A stretch of 64,000 nt of DNA from Streptomyces agglomeratus (GCF_001746415.1 NZ_MEHJ01000001.1:6950501-7014500); one strand, 5' to 3'. Shown: positions 41,512 to 51,254, counted from the first letter of the stretch. Numbers and translations: made by a program. Notes: a model not told the origin generated them from the sequence alone.

Positions 41512-43884
41512 GTGCCTCCTGTCACACCGCCTCGCGACGACGACGGCGGAGCAGCGCTCGAACTGCTGGTCCACGGGGTCGGTGGCACCACCCCCCAGGA
41601 GATGCTCGACGACCCCCGTACGGTCCGGATCACCGGTGACGAGACCGCCGCCGTCTACCGCCGCAGCGAGGACGCCGAGGACGCGGGCACGGACCGCTCC
41701 GGGGAGCCGGGCGCCGACCGTCCCCCCGGCCGGCCGGTCCCCGAGGCGTACGTCTGGTGCAACCTCACCTCCGGCAATGGCTCCCGCGCCCTGTGGCTGC
41801 TCCTGCTGCCCTTCATGGTCGCCAACCTCGCCCACTGGATGCAGCCCACCACCCGCGGCCTCACCAAGACCGTGCGCACGTACGGCGTACTGGTGCGGCT
41901 CCTCGCCCTCAGCCTCACCGTCCTGCTGATCGCCGCGGCCTGCGAGGTCGCCCTCGACCTCACGGCCTGGCAGTGCGCGGGCTCCTCCCGCTGCTCCGGC
42001 GACAAGTCGTGGCTCGGTTTCCTGTCCACCGCGCAGGACGGCTGGTGGGCGCAGCCGGGCCGGCGCCTCGCCGTGGCCGCCGTCGTGCCCGCCGCCCTGA
42101 CCGGCCTGCTCTGGTACTTGTCCAACCGCACCTGGAGCGCGTACGAGTCCCAGCGCCCCCTGCCCGCCGGCGCCGAGCCCGACCCCGACGAGCCGACCGC
42201 GCGCCCCGCCCTCGGGATGCCGGGCTTCTGGTACGGTCGCCGCCTCGTCGCCCGGCTGCGCGCCGCCCACACCGCCGCCGGGTTCCTCACCGTCGCCGCC
42301 GCCCTCGCCACTGCGGCCGCGCGCCACGACCGCCGAGCCTCCGGGCCGTTCCTGGAAGCGGCCGGCCGGCTGCTCGAACTGGCCCTGCTCGCCGGCGCCG
42401 TCCTGGTCGTGTGGGTGGTCTGCCGCAGGGGCCGCAGCGAAAGCCGCCTCGACGTGAAGCTCGACCGGGCCGTCACCACCCTGCTGCCGGGCTCCGCGCT
42501 CGCGCTGCTGGCCCTGACGGTGCTGTACGCGGCCTGGTCCCGCCCCGGCTGGGTCTCCGACGGCCGGCTCCCCGGCGACCGTACCTTCGGCATCATCGTG
42601 CTCGCACAGGGCGGGCTGGTCGTCGCGCTCGCCGCCGTCGCGCTCACGATGTACCGCCGGGTGCCCGACGCGCGTACGGCGATGCGCGGACTCGGGGGCC
42701 CCGCCACCGCCATGCTCGCCTGCGCGCTGGGCGGCGTGATGAGCGGCGGCGTCGCCCAGCGCGTCGCCGACTGGCTCGACGGCGCGGGGACACCGGGGGA
42801 GCCCGGCGCCACCATCGCGGGGCCCCCGGTCCTGCTCACCTGGCAGGCTTCGGCCATTCCGCCCCTGCTCGTCGTCCTGCTGGCGCTGGGTGCCTTCCTC
42901 GCCGTACGCACCTGGCGCGCCCGGCGGGCGATGGCCGGTGACATCGAGGCGGAGTACCCGGACGCCGAGCCCGACCTGGTACGTACCCGCCGCATCGCCC
43001 GTATCCGCGCCATGGCCGCGCTCACCGACCGGGCCCCGGCGATCCTCGGCGTCACGTCGGCCGCCACCCTGCTGCTCGGCGCCGCCGCGCTCCTCGGTGC
43101 CTGGGTGACCGGGAAGGTGCCGGGCAGGGCCGCGGCGGGCGGCCCCGACTTCGTCGCGTCGGCGGCGCAGGCGGCGCAGGCACTCGGATCCTGGCTGATC
43201 GGCTTCGGCTTCATACTGTTCGTCACGTGGGGCCGGCGGGCCTACCGCGACGCCGCGGCCCGCCGCACCATCGGCATCCTCTGGGACGTCGGCACCTTCT
43301 GGCCGCGCGCCGCCCACCCCTTCGCGCCGCCCTGCTACGCCGAGCGCGCCGTTCCCGACCTGACGTGGCGGATGGCCAGCTGGACCGACCACACCGGCGG
43401 GCGGCTCGTCATCTCCGGCCACTCCCAGGGCAGTGTGCTCGCGGCGGCCGCGGTCTGGCAGCTGCCGCCGCGCACCAGACGGCGGGTCGCTCTGCTCACG
43501 TACGGATCGCCCCTCGAGCGGCTGTACGGGCGCTGGTTCCCGGCGTTCTTCGGAACGGCCTGTCTGGAAGCCCTGAGCCACGAGGTGCACTGCTGGCGCA
43601 ATCTGTGGCGCCGTACCGACCCCATAGGCGGACCCGTTCGCGTGAAGGGCGGCGGACAGGGGCCCGATGTGGACCGGGACGCGCTCAAGGACCCGCTCGC
43701 TTACGGACGTACCAGGGAACAGCCGTTGCCCGCTCCCGTGCTCGGTCATTCCGACTACCAGGCGGATCCCGCGTTCGGCCGGGAACGGACCGCGCTGCTC
43801 GACCGGCTGCCGCCGTGCGCGGTGCCCCGCCAGCGACCCGACACCCCGCTCGGTCAGGGGAGTTCGGGCAGGTCCTCGGGGTAG
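41512..43884 (+). CDS. Large integral membrane protein with split alpha/beta-hydrolase motifs
   Basis: A 790-aa protein. Near the N-terminus is LELLVHGVGGTTP (H21-G22), like a lipase oxyanion strand. It is followed by about eleven membrane helices between residues 93 and 577. The C-terminal 180 residues hold a nucleophile elbow ISGHSQGS (S638), a candidate Asp in RRTDP (D703) and LGHSDY (H746). The hydrolase fold therefore seems interrupted by a membrane domain. I know no characterised relative. The GTG is at 41512. It is convergent with the beta-helix/AAA gene, overlapping it by 31 bp. Confidence 0.8.
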   Translation: MPPVTPPRDDDGGAALELLVHGVGGTTPQEMLDDPRTVRITGDETAAVYRRSEDAEDAGTDRSGEPGADRPPGRPVPEAYVWCNLTSGNGSRALWLLLLPFMVANLAHWMQPTTRGLTKTVRTYGVLVRLLALSLTVLLIAAACEVALDLTAWQCAGSSRCSGDKSWLGFLSTAQDGWWAQPGRRLAVAAVVPAALTGLLWYLSNRTWSAYESQRPLPAGAEPDPDEPTARPALGMPGFWYGRRLVARLRAAHTAAGFLTVAAALATAAARHDRRASGPFLEAAGRLLELALLAGAVLVVWVVCRRGRSESRLDVKLDRAVTTLLPGSALALLALTVLYAAWSRPGWVSDGRLPGDRTFGIIVLAQGGLVVALAAVALTMYRRVPDARTAMRGLGGPATAMLACALGGVMSGGVAQRVADWLDGAGTPGEPGATIAGPPVLLTWQASAIPPLLVVLLALGAFLAVRTWRARRAMAGDIEAEYPDAEPDLVRTRRIARIRAMAALTDRAPAILGVTSAATLLLGAAALLGAWVTGKVPGRAAAGGPDFVASAAQAAQALGSWLIGFGFILFVTWGRRAYRDAAARRTIGILWDVGTFWPRAAHPFAPPCYAERAVPDLTWRMASWTDHTGGRLVISGHSQGSVLAAAAVWQLPPRTRRRVALLTYGSPLERLYGRWFPAFFGTACLEALSHEVHCWRNLWRRTDPIGGPVRVKGGGQGPDVDRDALKDPLAYGRTREQPLPAPVLGHSDYQADPAFGRERTALLDRLPPCAVPRQRPDTPLGQGSSGRSSG

Positions 43885-46259
43885 AGGAGGGTCAGGTCGT
43901 CCGTGTTCATCTCGGTGAACTGGGCGACACGTCCCGCGTGCCGCTCCACCATGGACTCGAAGGTCTGGCGCGCGGTGCGGCCGTTGCCGAACGCGGGTCC
44001 CTTGGGCAGCGCCGTGAAGTACTTCAGAAGGGCTTCCGCCGTTCCCGTACCCAGCCGGTACTCGTGCTCCTCGGCCTGCTGCTCCACGATCCGCAACAGC
44101 TCTTCCGGGGCGTAGTCGGAGAACGTGATCGTGCGCGAGAAGCGCGAGGCGACCCCGGGGTTGACGTTCAGGAAGCGCTGCATCTCCGCCGTGTACCCGG
44201 CGACGATGACGACGACGGCTTCCCGGTGGTCCTCCATCAGCTTCACCAGCGTGTCGATGGCTTCCTTGCCGAAGTCGCGCCCCGAGTCCTCCGGGGACAG
44301 CGCGTACGCCTCGTCGATGAACAGCACACCACCGCGCGCCCGGTCGAACGCCTCCTGCGTACGGATGGCCGTCGAGCCGATGTGCTCGCCCACCAGGTCC
44401 ACCCGGGACACCTCGACCAGATGGCCGCGCTCCAGCACACCGAGGGAGGCCAGGATCTCGCCGTACAGCCGCGCGACCGTCGTCTTGCCGGTGCCGGGGG
44501 AGCCCGTGAAGACGAGGTGCCTGCGGACCGAGGCGGCCTTGAGGCCGGCCTCCTGACGGCGGCGGCCGATCTCGATCATGTCGGTGAGGGCGCGCACCTC
44601 CCGCTTGACGCTCTCCAGGCCCACCAGGGCGTCCAGTTCGCCCAGCACGGCCTTGGACGTACGGACCGGCTCCGGGGCCGCCGCAGGGGCCGCTGCGGGC
44701 TCTGCGGGGCGCTGCCCGGGCACCGCCCCGAGGAGTCCGGTGGTCTGGGTCGCGGTCAGCACGGCGGGTGCCTCGGGGGCGGGGGCGCGTACGCCGCTCT
44801 CGTCGCTGGTGCAGTCCTCGACGAGCGGCCCGTCCTCGGCGAACTCGTAACCGCCGCGCGCGCACCGCTCGGTGCGGCAGCGGGTCAGCGTCGTACGGCA
44901 GCCGTCGATCACGTGGAAGCCGTACCCGCTGCTCCCCGTCACCCGGCAGCCGTGGAAGGTGCCGCGGCCCTCGGCGGAGACGTAGAAGCCCGCCTCGGCG
45001 GGCGACGTGACGGTGCAGCGTTCTATCCGCGGGTCCGCGCCCTTGGTGACGATGACACCGGTCTGCGCCCCGTCGATGGTGCAGCCGGAGAGGGTGCCGC
45101 CGCTGCCGTGGTCGCGGAACCACGCGCCGGTCGACGCCTCACGGATCCGGCAGTCGTCGAGCTGCGCCGTCGCGCCGTCGCTCACGGACACCGCCGTGTT
45201 GCGCACCTGGGACAGGTCGCTGTCGACGACGTCGGCGCGCGATCCGCGGTCGAGGACGAAGAGCGCGTCCGGCACGTCGTGCACCCGGCAGCCCTCCAGC
45301 ACGGCGGTGGCGCCGTCGCTGATCCAGACGGCCGGATAGTCGCCCGTACTGTCGTGGATCTCGCACTGGTTCGCGTCCACGCGCGTGCCGGGGTCCCACA
45401 CGGACAGACCGTTGCGGCCGAAGCGGCGCACCGTGGAACGGGTGAGCGTGAGGACCGCGCGCGAGCGCAGGTCGATCGCGTTCTCCGGGATGTCGTGGAT
45501 GTCGCAGTCGGAGAGTGTGAGCACGGCGTCGGTGTCGAGGGTGACACCGTCGGCGGAAGTGCGGTGCACCGTGCAGTCGGTGAGGTGGGCGGAGGCCCGG
45601 GCGGCGACCTGCACACCGGAGCCCTTCACCTCGTACACCTCGCAGCCGACGGCCTCCAGGCCGCTGCCCTCGCCGGTCACGGACAGGCCCGCCCCAGAGG
45701 TGTGGTGGACACGGCAGCGGTCCAGCCGGGGGTGCGCGCCGCCGCGCACCGAGACGCCCGACTGGCCGGCCGCGACCACCTCGCACTCCTCGAACACCCC
45801 GCCCGCCCCCTCCAATACGCCGATGCCGACGCCCGCCGGGTTGTCGACGGTGCATCGGCGCACGGTCGGCCGGGCCGCGCCGCGCACCTCTATGCCGACG
45901 GCGGAGCGCGTCACGATGCGCAGATCGGTCAGCTCGGGGGTACCGTCCTCGACGAGCAGGGCCGGGGAAGCCGTGTCCTGCCCCTCGATGTAGAGGTCCT
46001 GGACGACGGCGGAGGCGCGCACGGTGAGCGCCACACCGTCCACGGGAGCAATCCGTACCGAGCCGACGGTTCCCTCGGGACCGCGCAGCGTCACGGCGCG
46101 TTCGACGACGAGATTCTCCCGGTACGTACCAGGGGCGACGGTGAGCACGTCACCGTCCCCCGCGGCCTCCAGGGCTGCGGCGAGGGAGGCGTATTCGCCT
46201 GTGCGGCGCCGCCACCGCGACGTGCCGGTGTGCGTCACCTGGACCGTGCCCTGTGCCAT
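43854..46259 (-). CDS. Right-handed beta-helix/CbxX-type AAA ATPase fusion
   Basis: An 801-aa protein. Residues about 15-500 are a right-handed parallel beta-helix with some twenty short repeats of the type G(A/V)xVxxCxVxxxxxxG, in which Cys/Asn ladders recur. A Pro/Ala linker (about 510-545) leads to an AAA domain of the CbxX/CfqX/EccA group. That domain has Walker A GSPGTGKT at 586-593, Walker B VLFIDEAY near 645-652 and arginine finger region SRFSRT. It may be a chaperone or remodeller with a carbohydrate- or protein-binding helix. The ATG is at 46259. There is no signal peptide. Confidence 0.9.
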   Translation of the reverse strand: MAQGTVQVTHTGTSRWRRRTGEYASLAAALEAAGDGDVLTVAPGTYRENLVVERAVTLRGPEGTVGSVRIAPVDGVALTVRASAVVQDLYIEGQDTASPALLVEDGTPELTDLRIVTRSAVGIEVRGAARPTVRRCTVDNPAGVGIGVLEGAGGVFEECEVVAAGQSGVSVRGGAHPRLDRCRVHHTSGAGLSVTGEGSGLEAVGCEVYEVKGSGVQVAARASAHLTDCTVHRTSADGVTLDTDAVLTLSDCDIHDIPENAIDLRSRAVLTLTRSTVRRFGRNGLSVWDPGTRVDANQCEIHDSTGDYPAVWISDGATAVLEGCRVHDVPDALFVLDRGSRADVVDSDLSQVRNTAVSVSDGATAQLDDCRIREASTGAWFRDHGSGGTLSGCTIDGAQTGVIVTKGADPRIERCTVTSPAEAGFYVSAEGRGTFHGCRVTGSSGYGFHVIDGCRTTLTRCRTERCARGGYEFAEDGPLVEDCTSDESGVRAPAPEAPAVLTATQTTGLLGAVPGQRPAEPAAAPAAAPEPVRTSKAVLGELDALVGLESVKREVRALTDMIEIGRRRQEAGLKAASVRRHLVFTGSPGTGKTTVARLYGEILASLGVLERGHLVEVSRVDLVGEHIGSTAIRTQEAFDRARGGVLFIDEAYALSPEDSGRDFGKEAIDTLVKLMEDHREAVVVIVAGYTAEMQRFLNVNPGVASRFSRTITFSDYAPEELLRIVEQQAEEHEYRLGTGTAEALLKYFTALPKGPAFGNGRTARQTFESMVERHAGRVAQFTEMNTDDLTLLYPEDLPELP

Positions 46260-46392
46260 GGCGTTGCTGTGCCCCCACCTTGTGCCGACGTGACTGCGAA
46301 CTGGCCGCTCCACCGTAGCGCGCGCGGGGGAGAGGAGTTGACCGGTCAGCAGTGCCGGGCGCCCGCCCGCGGGCCGCCCTCCCGGCAGCCGC

Positions 46393-46998
46393 TCAGCTGC
46401 CCGCGCCCGTACGTCCCCAGTCGGGGCCGGCTTTGGCCCACGCCTGGTCGAGCCGGGCGTACCGACGCCGCACGAGCCGCCATACGACCAGGCGCCTGCC
46501 GCCGTCGATGAGCGCCGCCGCACCCGCCGCCGCGCCGACACCCGCGATGGCGGCGTGGGTGGAGGCTGTGGCGTCGTCCAGGGGGCGGTCGACGACCCGG
46601 CCCTGTTCGTCCGTCCACACCCGGAAGCGGTCGCCGGGCCGTGCGACCTGCCGGCCGGTCGTTACCGTCCCGGTGTGCCGCCCGCCGTCGTACGCCGTCC
46701 ATTCGGCCACGACCCGGGTGCGCGTCCCGCGCTCCGAGGCGATCTCCGGGTCGGTGATCACGACGGGCTCGGGCACGGCCCGGACGACGGTCGCCGTCGC
46801 CCGGTGGAGCTGCTCGTGCCGGACGCGCACCGACTCGCGCAGCGCGTCGTGGGTGACTGTGCCGCAGAGCCACCCGGCGGCCGGGGCGGCGAGGGCGATC
46901 AGCAGCAGGGCGGCGAAGGTCACCCAGACCTCGGCCAGGTCGGTCTTGCGGCACAGGGGGCTGTGCCGCCGGCGCCACACCGCGACCGCCGTCCGCAC
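46393..46998 (-). CDS. Rv1733c family membrane protein
   Basis: A 201-aa protein with two membrane segments, near residues 23-45 (VTFAALLLIALAAPAAGWL) and 150-168 (AIAGVGAAAGAAALIDGG). The beta-rich extracytoplasmic domain between them contains TAYDGGRHTGTVTTGRQVA and GDRFRVWTDEQGRVV. I recognise the Rv1733c family, known from mycobacteria as a dormancy antigen; its function is unknown. The GTG at 46998 follows GAAGGGGG. Confidence 0.82.
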   Translation of the reverse strand: MRTAVAVWRRRHSPLCRKTDLAEVWVTFAALLLIALAAPAAGWLCGTVTHDALRESVRVRHEQLHRATATVVRAVPEPVVITDPEIASERGTRTRVVAEWTAYDGGRHTGTVTTGRQVARPGDRFRVWTDEQGRVVDRPLDDATASTHAAIAGVGAAAGAAALIDGGRRLVVWRLVRRRYARLDQAWAKAGPDWGRTGAGS

Positions 46999-47090
46999 CG
47001 TCCCGCACCCCCTTCCACGTCCGCGCCGGCGTCCGTGCCCGCCTGTTTCAACGGGCAGGCCGTCCCGGCGCGTTCCCACGGCCGGGAGTC

Positions 47091-47915
47091 CTATTCGAGG
47101 ATTCTCACCGAATCGCCGACACGAACGGTCCCGGTCCCCTCCGGCACGAGATTCTGCCCGAAGAGCAGCTTGTCGCCGGAGCGGCGGTGCCTGGCGAGCG
47201 TGCGCAGCGGCTCCTTGCCGCGCTCGGCCGTCCGCTGGTCGGTGGTGGTGACGACACAGCGGGCACAGGGCTCGGTGACCCGGAAGATGACGTCGCCCAC
47301 CGCGACCCGCCGCCAGTCGTCCTCCGCCCAGGGAGCGGTTCCGTCCAGAACGAGGTTCGGCCGGAAACGGCTCATCGGGAGCGGGCCCTCGTCGGCGTGG
47401 TCCCCCTGCGCGATGAGGGAGTTGAGGGCGTCGAGGGAGGAGAGCGTGGTCACCAGGAGCGGGTAGCCGTCGGCGAAGCTCACGGTCTCACCGGGCTTCG
47501 CGTACGAGGACGGCACCGGACGCCGGCGCGCCGGGTCGTCGAGATGGACGAGCCGCACGTCGGTGCCCAGGTACGCGCTGAACCAGGCGTGTGCCCCCGC
47601 ATCCGCCTCGACCGCTTCGACCTTGTCCCTCCAGAGCTGCACACCCGCGGTGCCCACCGGCTCCGGCACGGCCACGGTCAGCGGCTCGCATCCGGGCGCG
47701 GACAGCCGTATCCCGCCGTCGGGCAGGGGCTCGGCACGCGCGAGCGCGAGACTCGGCTGGGGGCGCTGCGTGACCACCTTGCCGACCGGGTCGACCAGCA
47801 TCCATCTGCGGTCCCCGGCCGGCCCCCACGGCTCGACCCTCACCTCGTCCGGCGCGCACCCCGCCACCGACTTGACCGGATAGACATGGACCGCGTGGAG
47901 GAGTGAGTTCGGCAT
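47091..47915 (-). CDS. MOSC domain-containing protein
   Basis: A 274-aa protein with an N-terminal MOSC_N beta-barrel (LHAVHVYPVKSVAGCAPDEV, GDRRWMLVDPVGKVVTQR). The C-terminal MOSC domain carries the conserved Cys in TEPCARCVVTT. MOSC proteins carry sulfur or the molybdenum cofactor (mARC-like reductases). No partner flavoprotein or ferredoxin is nearby. The ATG at 47915 lies 7 nt after a CAGGAT box, a weak leaderless-type arrangement. Confidence 0.92.
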   Translation of the reverse strand: MPNSLLHAVHVYPVKSVAGCAPDEVRVEPWGPAGDRRWMLVDPVGKVVTQRPQPSLALARAEPLPDGGIRLSAPGCEPLTVAVPEPVGTAGVQLWRDKVEAVEADAGAHAWFSAYLGTDVRLVHLDDPARRRPVPSSYAKPGETVSFADGYPLLVTTLSSLDALNSLIAQGDHADEGPLPMSRFRPNLVLDGTAPWAEDDWRRVAVGDVIFRVTEPCARCVVTTTDQRTAERGKEPLRTLARHRRSGDKLLFGQNLVPEGTGTVRVGDSVRILE

Positions 47916-47957
47916 GCGGTCAATCCTGCCAGCCGGGTCGGACAGTCGTACGCCCGG

Positions 47958-48431
47958 TCAGTACCCCCGGCCCTGGTACTGGTGGTTGTACGGGTCGTCG
48001 TACGGCGTCGCCGCGGGCACCGGGCGCGGAGTCGCGGGACGCATGGCCTCGTAGCCCGTGGCGGCCTGGCGGGGCTGTTGCTGCTGGTACTGCTGGTACT
48101 GCTGAGGACCCGGGTATCCGCGCGGGCCCGCGGCCTGTTGCGGGATGTACGGCGCGGGCGCGTGCTGGAGCGGCGCGGGCTGCGGCGCGGCCTGCTGCGG
48201 GTAGCCGTATGACGGGGAGGGGGCGTAGTAGGAAGGCGCCGCGGGAAGCGCGGGAAGCGCCGCCGGGAGGGCCGGCAGATAGCTGTTTCCGGTGTCGTAC
48301 GCGGCGGGCACCCGGATGGGAGCGATCTGGGGCGTGCCCCGCTCTGCGACGAGGGAGTCGTAGATCGGAGTGTCCGGGAAGGACGGGGCGGAGTAGTAAC
48401 CGCCGCCGTAGGTGGCGCGGGGGGAGGTCAT
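47958..48431 (-). CDS. DUF6643 family protein, Pro/Gln/Tyr-rich
   Basis: A 157-aa low-complexity protein starting MTSPRATYGGGYYSAPSFPD. A conserved acidic/neutral head of about 50 residues (TPIYDSLVAERGTPQIAPIR) is followed by a Pro/Ala/Gln/Tyr-rich, probably disordered tail ending YNHQYQGRGY. I recognise it as DUF6643; no function is known. The ATG at 48431 has GGGGGAGGT upstream on its strand. It is divergent from the TerD gene across 271 bp. Confidence 0.8.
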   Translation of the reverse strand: MTSPRATYGGGYYSAPSFPDTPIYDSLVAERGTPQIAPIRVPAAYDTGNSYLPALPAALPALPAAPSYYAPSPSYGYPQQAAPQPAPLQHAPAPYIPQQAAGPRGYPGPQQYQQYQQQQPRQAATGYEAMRPATPRPVPAATPYDDPYNHQYQGRGY

Positions 48432-48702
48432 GGCACCCAAGTTAAGCGGAAGATGTTCTGGTTGGGGAGCCCGATAAGAGGGTTGTTTTACGAGTTGCGA
48501 GTGACGGCGGATCCCTAATCCGAGCGAACTTGGGAAAAACGGTCGCCGCGCGGCGTTGTGATCGTGTAAAGAGCGCGCTGGCCATGGGTTACCCGGGGTC
48601 GCCGGGTGATCTTGAGACCCTCGCCGGGGCGTCCGGAGAACGCGGGGGAATAGGTTGGCCGTACGCAATCCTCGGACATCCGCATACGCGATGGGGGCGA
48701 TC

Positions 48703-49977
48703 ATGTCCATGCTTAAAGGAACCAATGTGCCGGTGCCGGCGCAGGCGGTGCGCGTCGAATTGGGATGGCGTTCAGGTGCCGGTGTGCCGGACGTCGACGC
48801 CTCGGCCCTCCTGCTGGTGTCGGGAAAGGTCCGCTCGGACGCGGACTTCGTCTTCTACAACCAGCCCGCCGACACGTCCGGCGCCGTACGGCACGACGGC
48901 AAGACGCCCGCCGGGGACGGCGTGACGGACACCCTCCTCGTCGACCTCGCACGGGTGGAGCCGGCCGTCGAGACCGTGGTGGTGGCGGCCTCGGCCGACG
49001 GCGGTAACTTCGGCCGGGTCCCGGGCCTTTACGTCCGGGTGCTCGACGCCTCGGACGGTTCGGAGATCGCGCGCTTCGACAGCGAGGACGCGAGCGTCGA
49101 AACGGCCTTCGTCCTCGGTGAGCTCTACCGGCGACAGGGGGCCTGGAAGTTCCGTGCCGTGGGACAGGGATACGACAGCGGACTCGAGGGGCTGGCCAGG
49201 GACTTCGGCATCAGCGTCGACGAGCCTCCGCAGCAGGCGCCCGCCCCGGCCGCGACACCGGCACCGGCCGCGACACCGGCCCCTTCCGCGACACCGGCAC
49301 CGGCCGCGGCCTCCGCGCCGGTCGCGGCCTCCGCTCCCGTGAGCCTCAGCAAGATCACGCTCACCAAGGAAGCGCCGTCCGTCTCCCTCACCAAGCGGGG
49401 CGGCACCACGGGCATGATGCGCGTGAACCTCAACTGGGAGGTGCGCAAGCAGTTCAAGGGCTGGGCCGCCAAGCTCGGCAGGGCGGTCGCCATGCACGGC
49501 GACCTCGACCTCGACCTGTGCGCCCTGTACGAACTCGCCGACGGCCGCAAGGGGGTCGTCCAGGCGCTCGGCAACGCCTTCGGCTCGTTGCAGCAGCCGC
49601 CGTACATCCACCTCGACGGAGACGACCGCACCGGATCGGTGAGTACCGGCGAGAACCTGACCATCAACCTCGACCACAAGGACGAACTCCGCCGCGTGGT
49701 CATCTTCGTCGCCGTCTACGAGGGAGCCCGCTCCTTCGCCGACCTGCACGCCACGGTCACGCTCACGCCGCAGAACGGGGCGCCCATCGACTTCTCCCTC
49801 GACGAGTGCACCGTGCCGTCCACCGTCGCGGCGCTCGCCCTCATCACCAACGAGGGTGGCGATCTGACCGTGCGCCGCGAAGCGCGCTATCTCGTACCGG
49901 AGCGCGGTGTCAGCCCGCAGCGCACCATCGACCGCACCTACGGGTGGGGCATGAACTGGTCGCCAGGCAGGAAATGA
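48703..49977 (+). CDS. TerD family protein with two TerD domains
   Basis: A 424-aa protein with two TerD/CABP-type beta-sandwich domains, at about 1-175 and 225-410. They are joined by a Pro/Ala/Thr linker built of APAATP-like repeats (49240-49345). Each domain has the acidic calcium-binding style loops ([27 protein letters not shown] and HLDGDDRTG). The family is linked to tellurite and stress resistance and is frequent in Streptomyces. The ATG is at 48703. No other ter genes are adjacent. Confidence 0.9.
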   Translation: MSMLKGTNVPVPAQAVRVELGWRSGAGVPDVDASALLLVSGKVRSDADFVFYNQPADTSGAVRHDGKTPAGDGVTDTLLVDLARVEPAVETVVVAASADGGNFGRVPGLYVRVLDASDGSEIARFDSEDASVETAFVLGELYRRQGAWKFRAVGQGYDSGLEGLARDFGISVDEPPQQAPAPAATPAPAATPAPSATPAPAAASAPVAASAPVSLSKITLTKEAPSVSLTKRGGTTGMMRVNLNWEVRKQFKGWAAKLGRAVAMHGDLDLDLCALYELADGRKGVVQALGNAFGSLQQPPYIHLDGDDRTGSVSTGENLTINLDHKDELRRVVIFVAVYEGARSFADLHATVTLTPQNGAPIDFSLDECTVPSTVAALALITNEGGDLTVRREARYLVPERGVSPQRTIDRTYGWGMNWSPGRK

Positions 49978-50002
49978 CGGCAGCGACCGTACGGTGGCCC
50001 GC

Positions 50003-51196
50003 TCAGCTCTCGGGTGCGGCTTCGGGACGGGCGTACGTACGCCCCTTCCAGGCCGCACCCCGCCCCCGGTAGTGCTGCACAGCGGAATCGACGGTCATCA
50101 GCAGATAGAGGACAGCCGTGAGCGGCAGCAGCGGGGCGAGCCACAGGGGCTGCCTGTAGTAGCGCAGCACAGGAAGGTACGTACCGGTCATTACCGCCCA
50201 TGCCAGGCCGCCCGCCCATGCCGCCACCGCGTCAACCGACAGCACACCGGCGCAGAGCGTGAGCGGGGGCGCGAGATACACCAGCGCGAGCCCCGCGACC
50301 GTTCCCGCGAGCAGTGGCGGACTGTGCCGCAGCTGGGCGTACGCGCTGCGCGAGACCATCCGCCACAGATTTCCGAGCCGCGGATACGGGCGCACACTGT
50401 CCACCCCTTCCGCCAGCCCCAGCCAGATCCGGCCGCCACTGCGCCGCACCGCCCCGGCGAGTGACACATCGTCGATCACCGCCTGCCGGATCGAGTCGGG
50501 CACGCGCGCGCGTGCCGCTGCCTCCGTCCGCAGCAGCACACAGCCGCCGGCGGCCGCCGTGGTGCGGGCGCTCGCCCTGTTGACCCACCGGAACGGATAG
50601 AGCTGAGCGAAGAAATACACGAACGCGGGAACGATCAACCGCTCCCACATGCTGACGACGCGCAGCCGCGCCATCTGTGAGACCAGGTCGAGACTGTTCG
50701 TACGGGCGGCGGCGACCAGTTCCCGCAGGCTCCCGGGCGCGTGCGCGATGTCGGCGTCGGTGAGGAGCAGGTACTCCGGTTCACCCTGCGCGCGCTCCTG
50801 TCCCCGGGCACGGGCCAGTGCGATCCCGTGCCGCAAAGCCCAGAGCTTCCCGGTCCAGCCCGGCTCCGGATCGCCCGGTGAGACCACCGTCAGAGGCAGT
50901 CCGCCGTACCGCCCGGACAGCTCTCGGGCCAGGTCGCCCGTACCGTCCCCACTGCCGTCGTCGACCAGGATGATCTCCGCGCGCCCCGGATAGTCCTGGG
51001 CGAGGAGCGTCGGCAGGCTGAGGGGAACGACCTCGGCCTCGTCGCGCGCCGGAACGACCACGGATACATCGGGCCACACTCCCGGGTCCTCGCGGCGCGG
51101 GAGCCGCTGGTCCGTACGCCAGAAGAACCCCTGACCCAGCAGCAGCCACACCCACGCGGCCAACGAAACGGCTGCGATCCACGCAATAGTGCTCAT
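50003..51196 (-). CDS. Glycosyltransferase family 2, HpnB-like
   Basis: A 397-aa membrane GT-A enzyme. It has an N-terminal anchor helix, then SVVVPARDEAEVVPLSLPTL and ILVDDGSGDGT. The DxD region is LLTDADI, a catalytic-type Asp pair lies in VIDDVSL, and about three C-terminal helices follow. It resembles hopene-associated HpnB-type transferases, but no hopanoid genes are nearby. The donor is probably a nucleotide sugar. The ATG is at 51196; a CAGACT box 7 nt upstream suggests a leaderless mRNA. Confidence 0.88.
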   Translation of the reverse strand: MSTIAWIAAVSLAAWVWLLLGQGFFWRTDQRLPRREDPGVWPDVSVVVPARDEAEVVPLSLPTLLAQDYPGRAEIILVDDGSGDGTGDLARELSGRYGGLPLTVVSPGDPEPGWTGKLWALRHGIALARARGQERAQGEPEYLLLTDADIAHAPGSLRELVAAARTNSLDLVSQMARLRVVSMWERLIVPAFVYFFAQLYPFRWVNRASARTTAAAGGCVLLRTEAAARARVPDSIRQAVIDDVSLAGAVRRSGGRIWLGLAEGVDSVRPYPRLGNLWRMVSRSAYAQLRHSPPLLAGTVAGLALVYLAPPLTLCAGVLSVDAVAAWAGGLAWAVMTGTYLPVLRYYRQPLWLAPLLPLTAVLYLLMTVDSAVQHYRGRGAAWKGRTYARPEAAPES

Positions 51197-51254
51197 TCGC
51201 CGCAGTCTGCCCCACCCCGGAGGGCGTGCGGGGGCGGTCGACTATGGTGACCGG

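Noticed and set aside
41350..46511. Very long frames at 41350-45123 (minus) and 43227-46511 (plus).
   Set aside because: Both run antisense through the membrane hydrolase and beta-helix/AAA genes and show shadow composition only.
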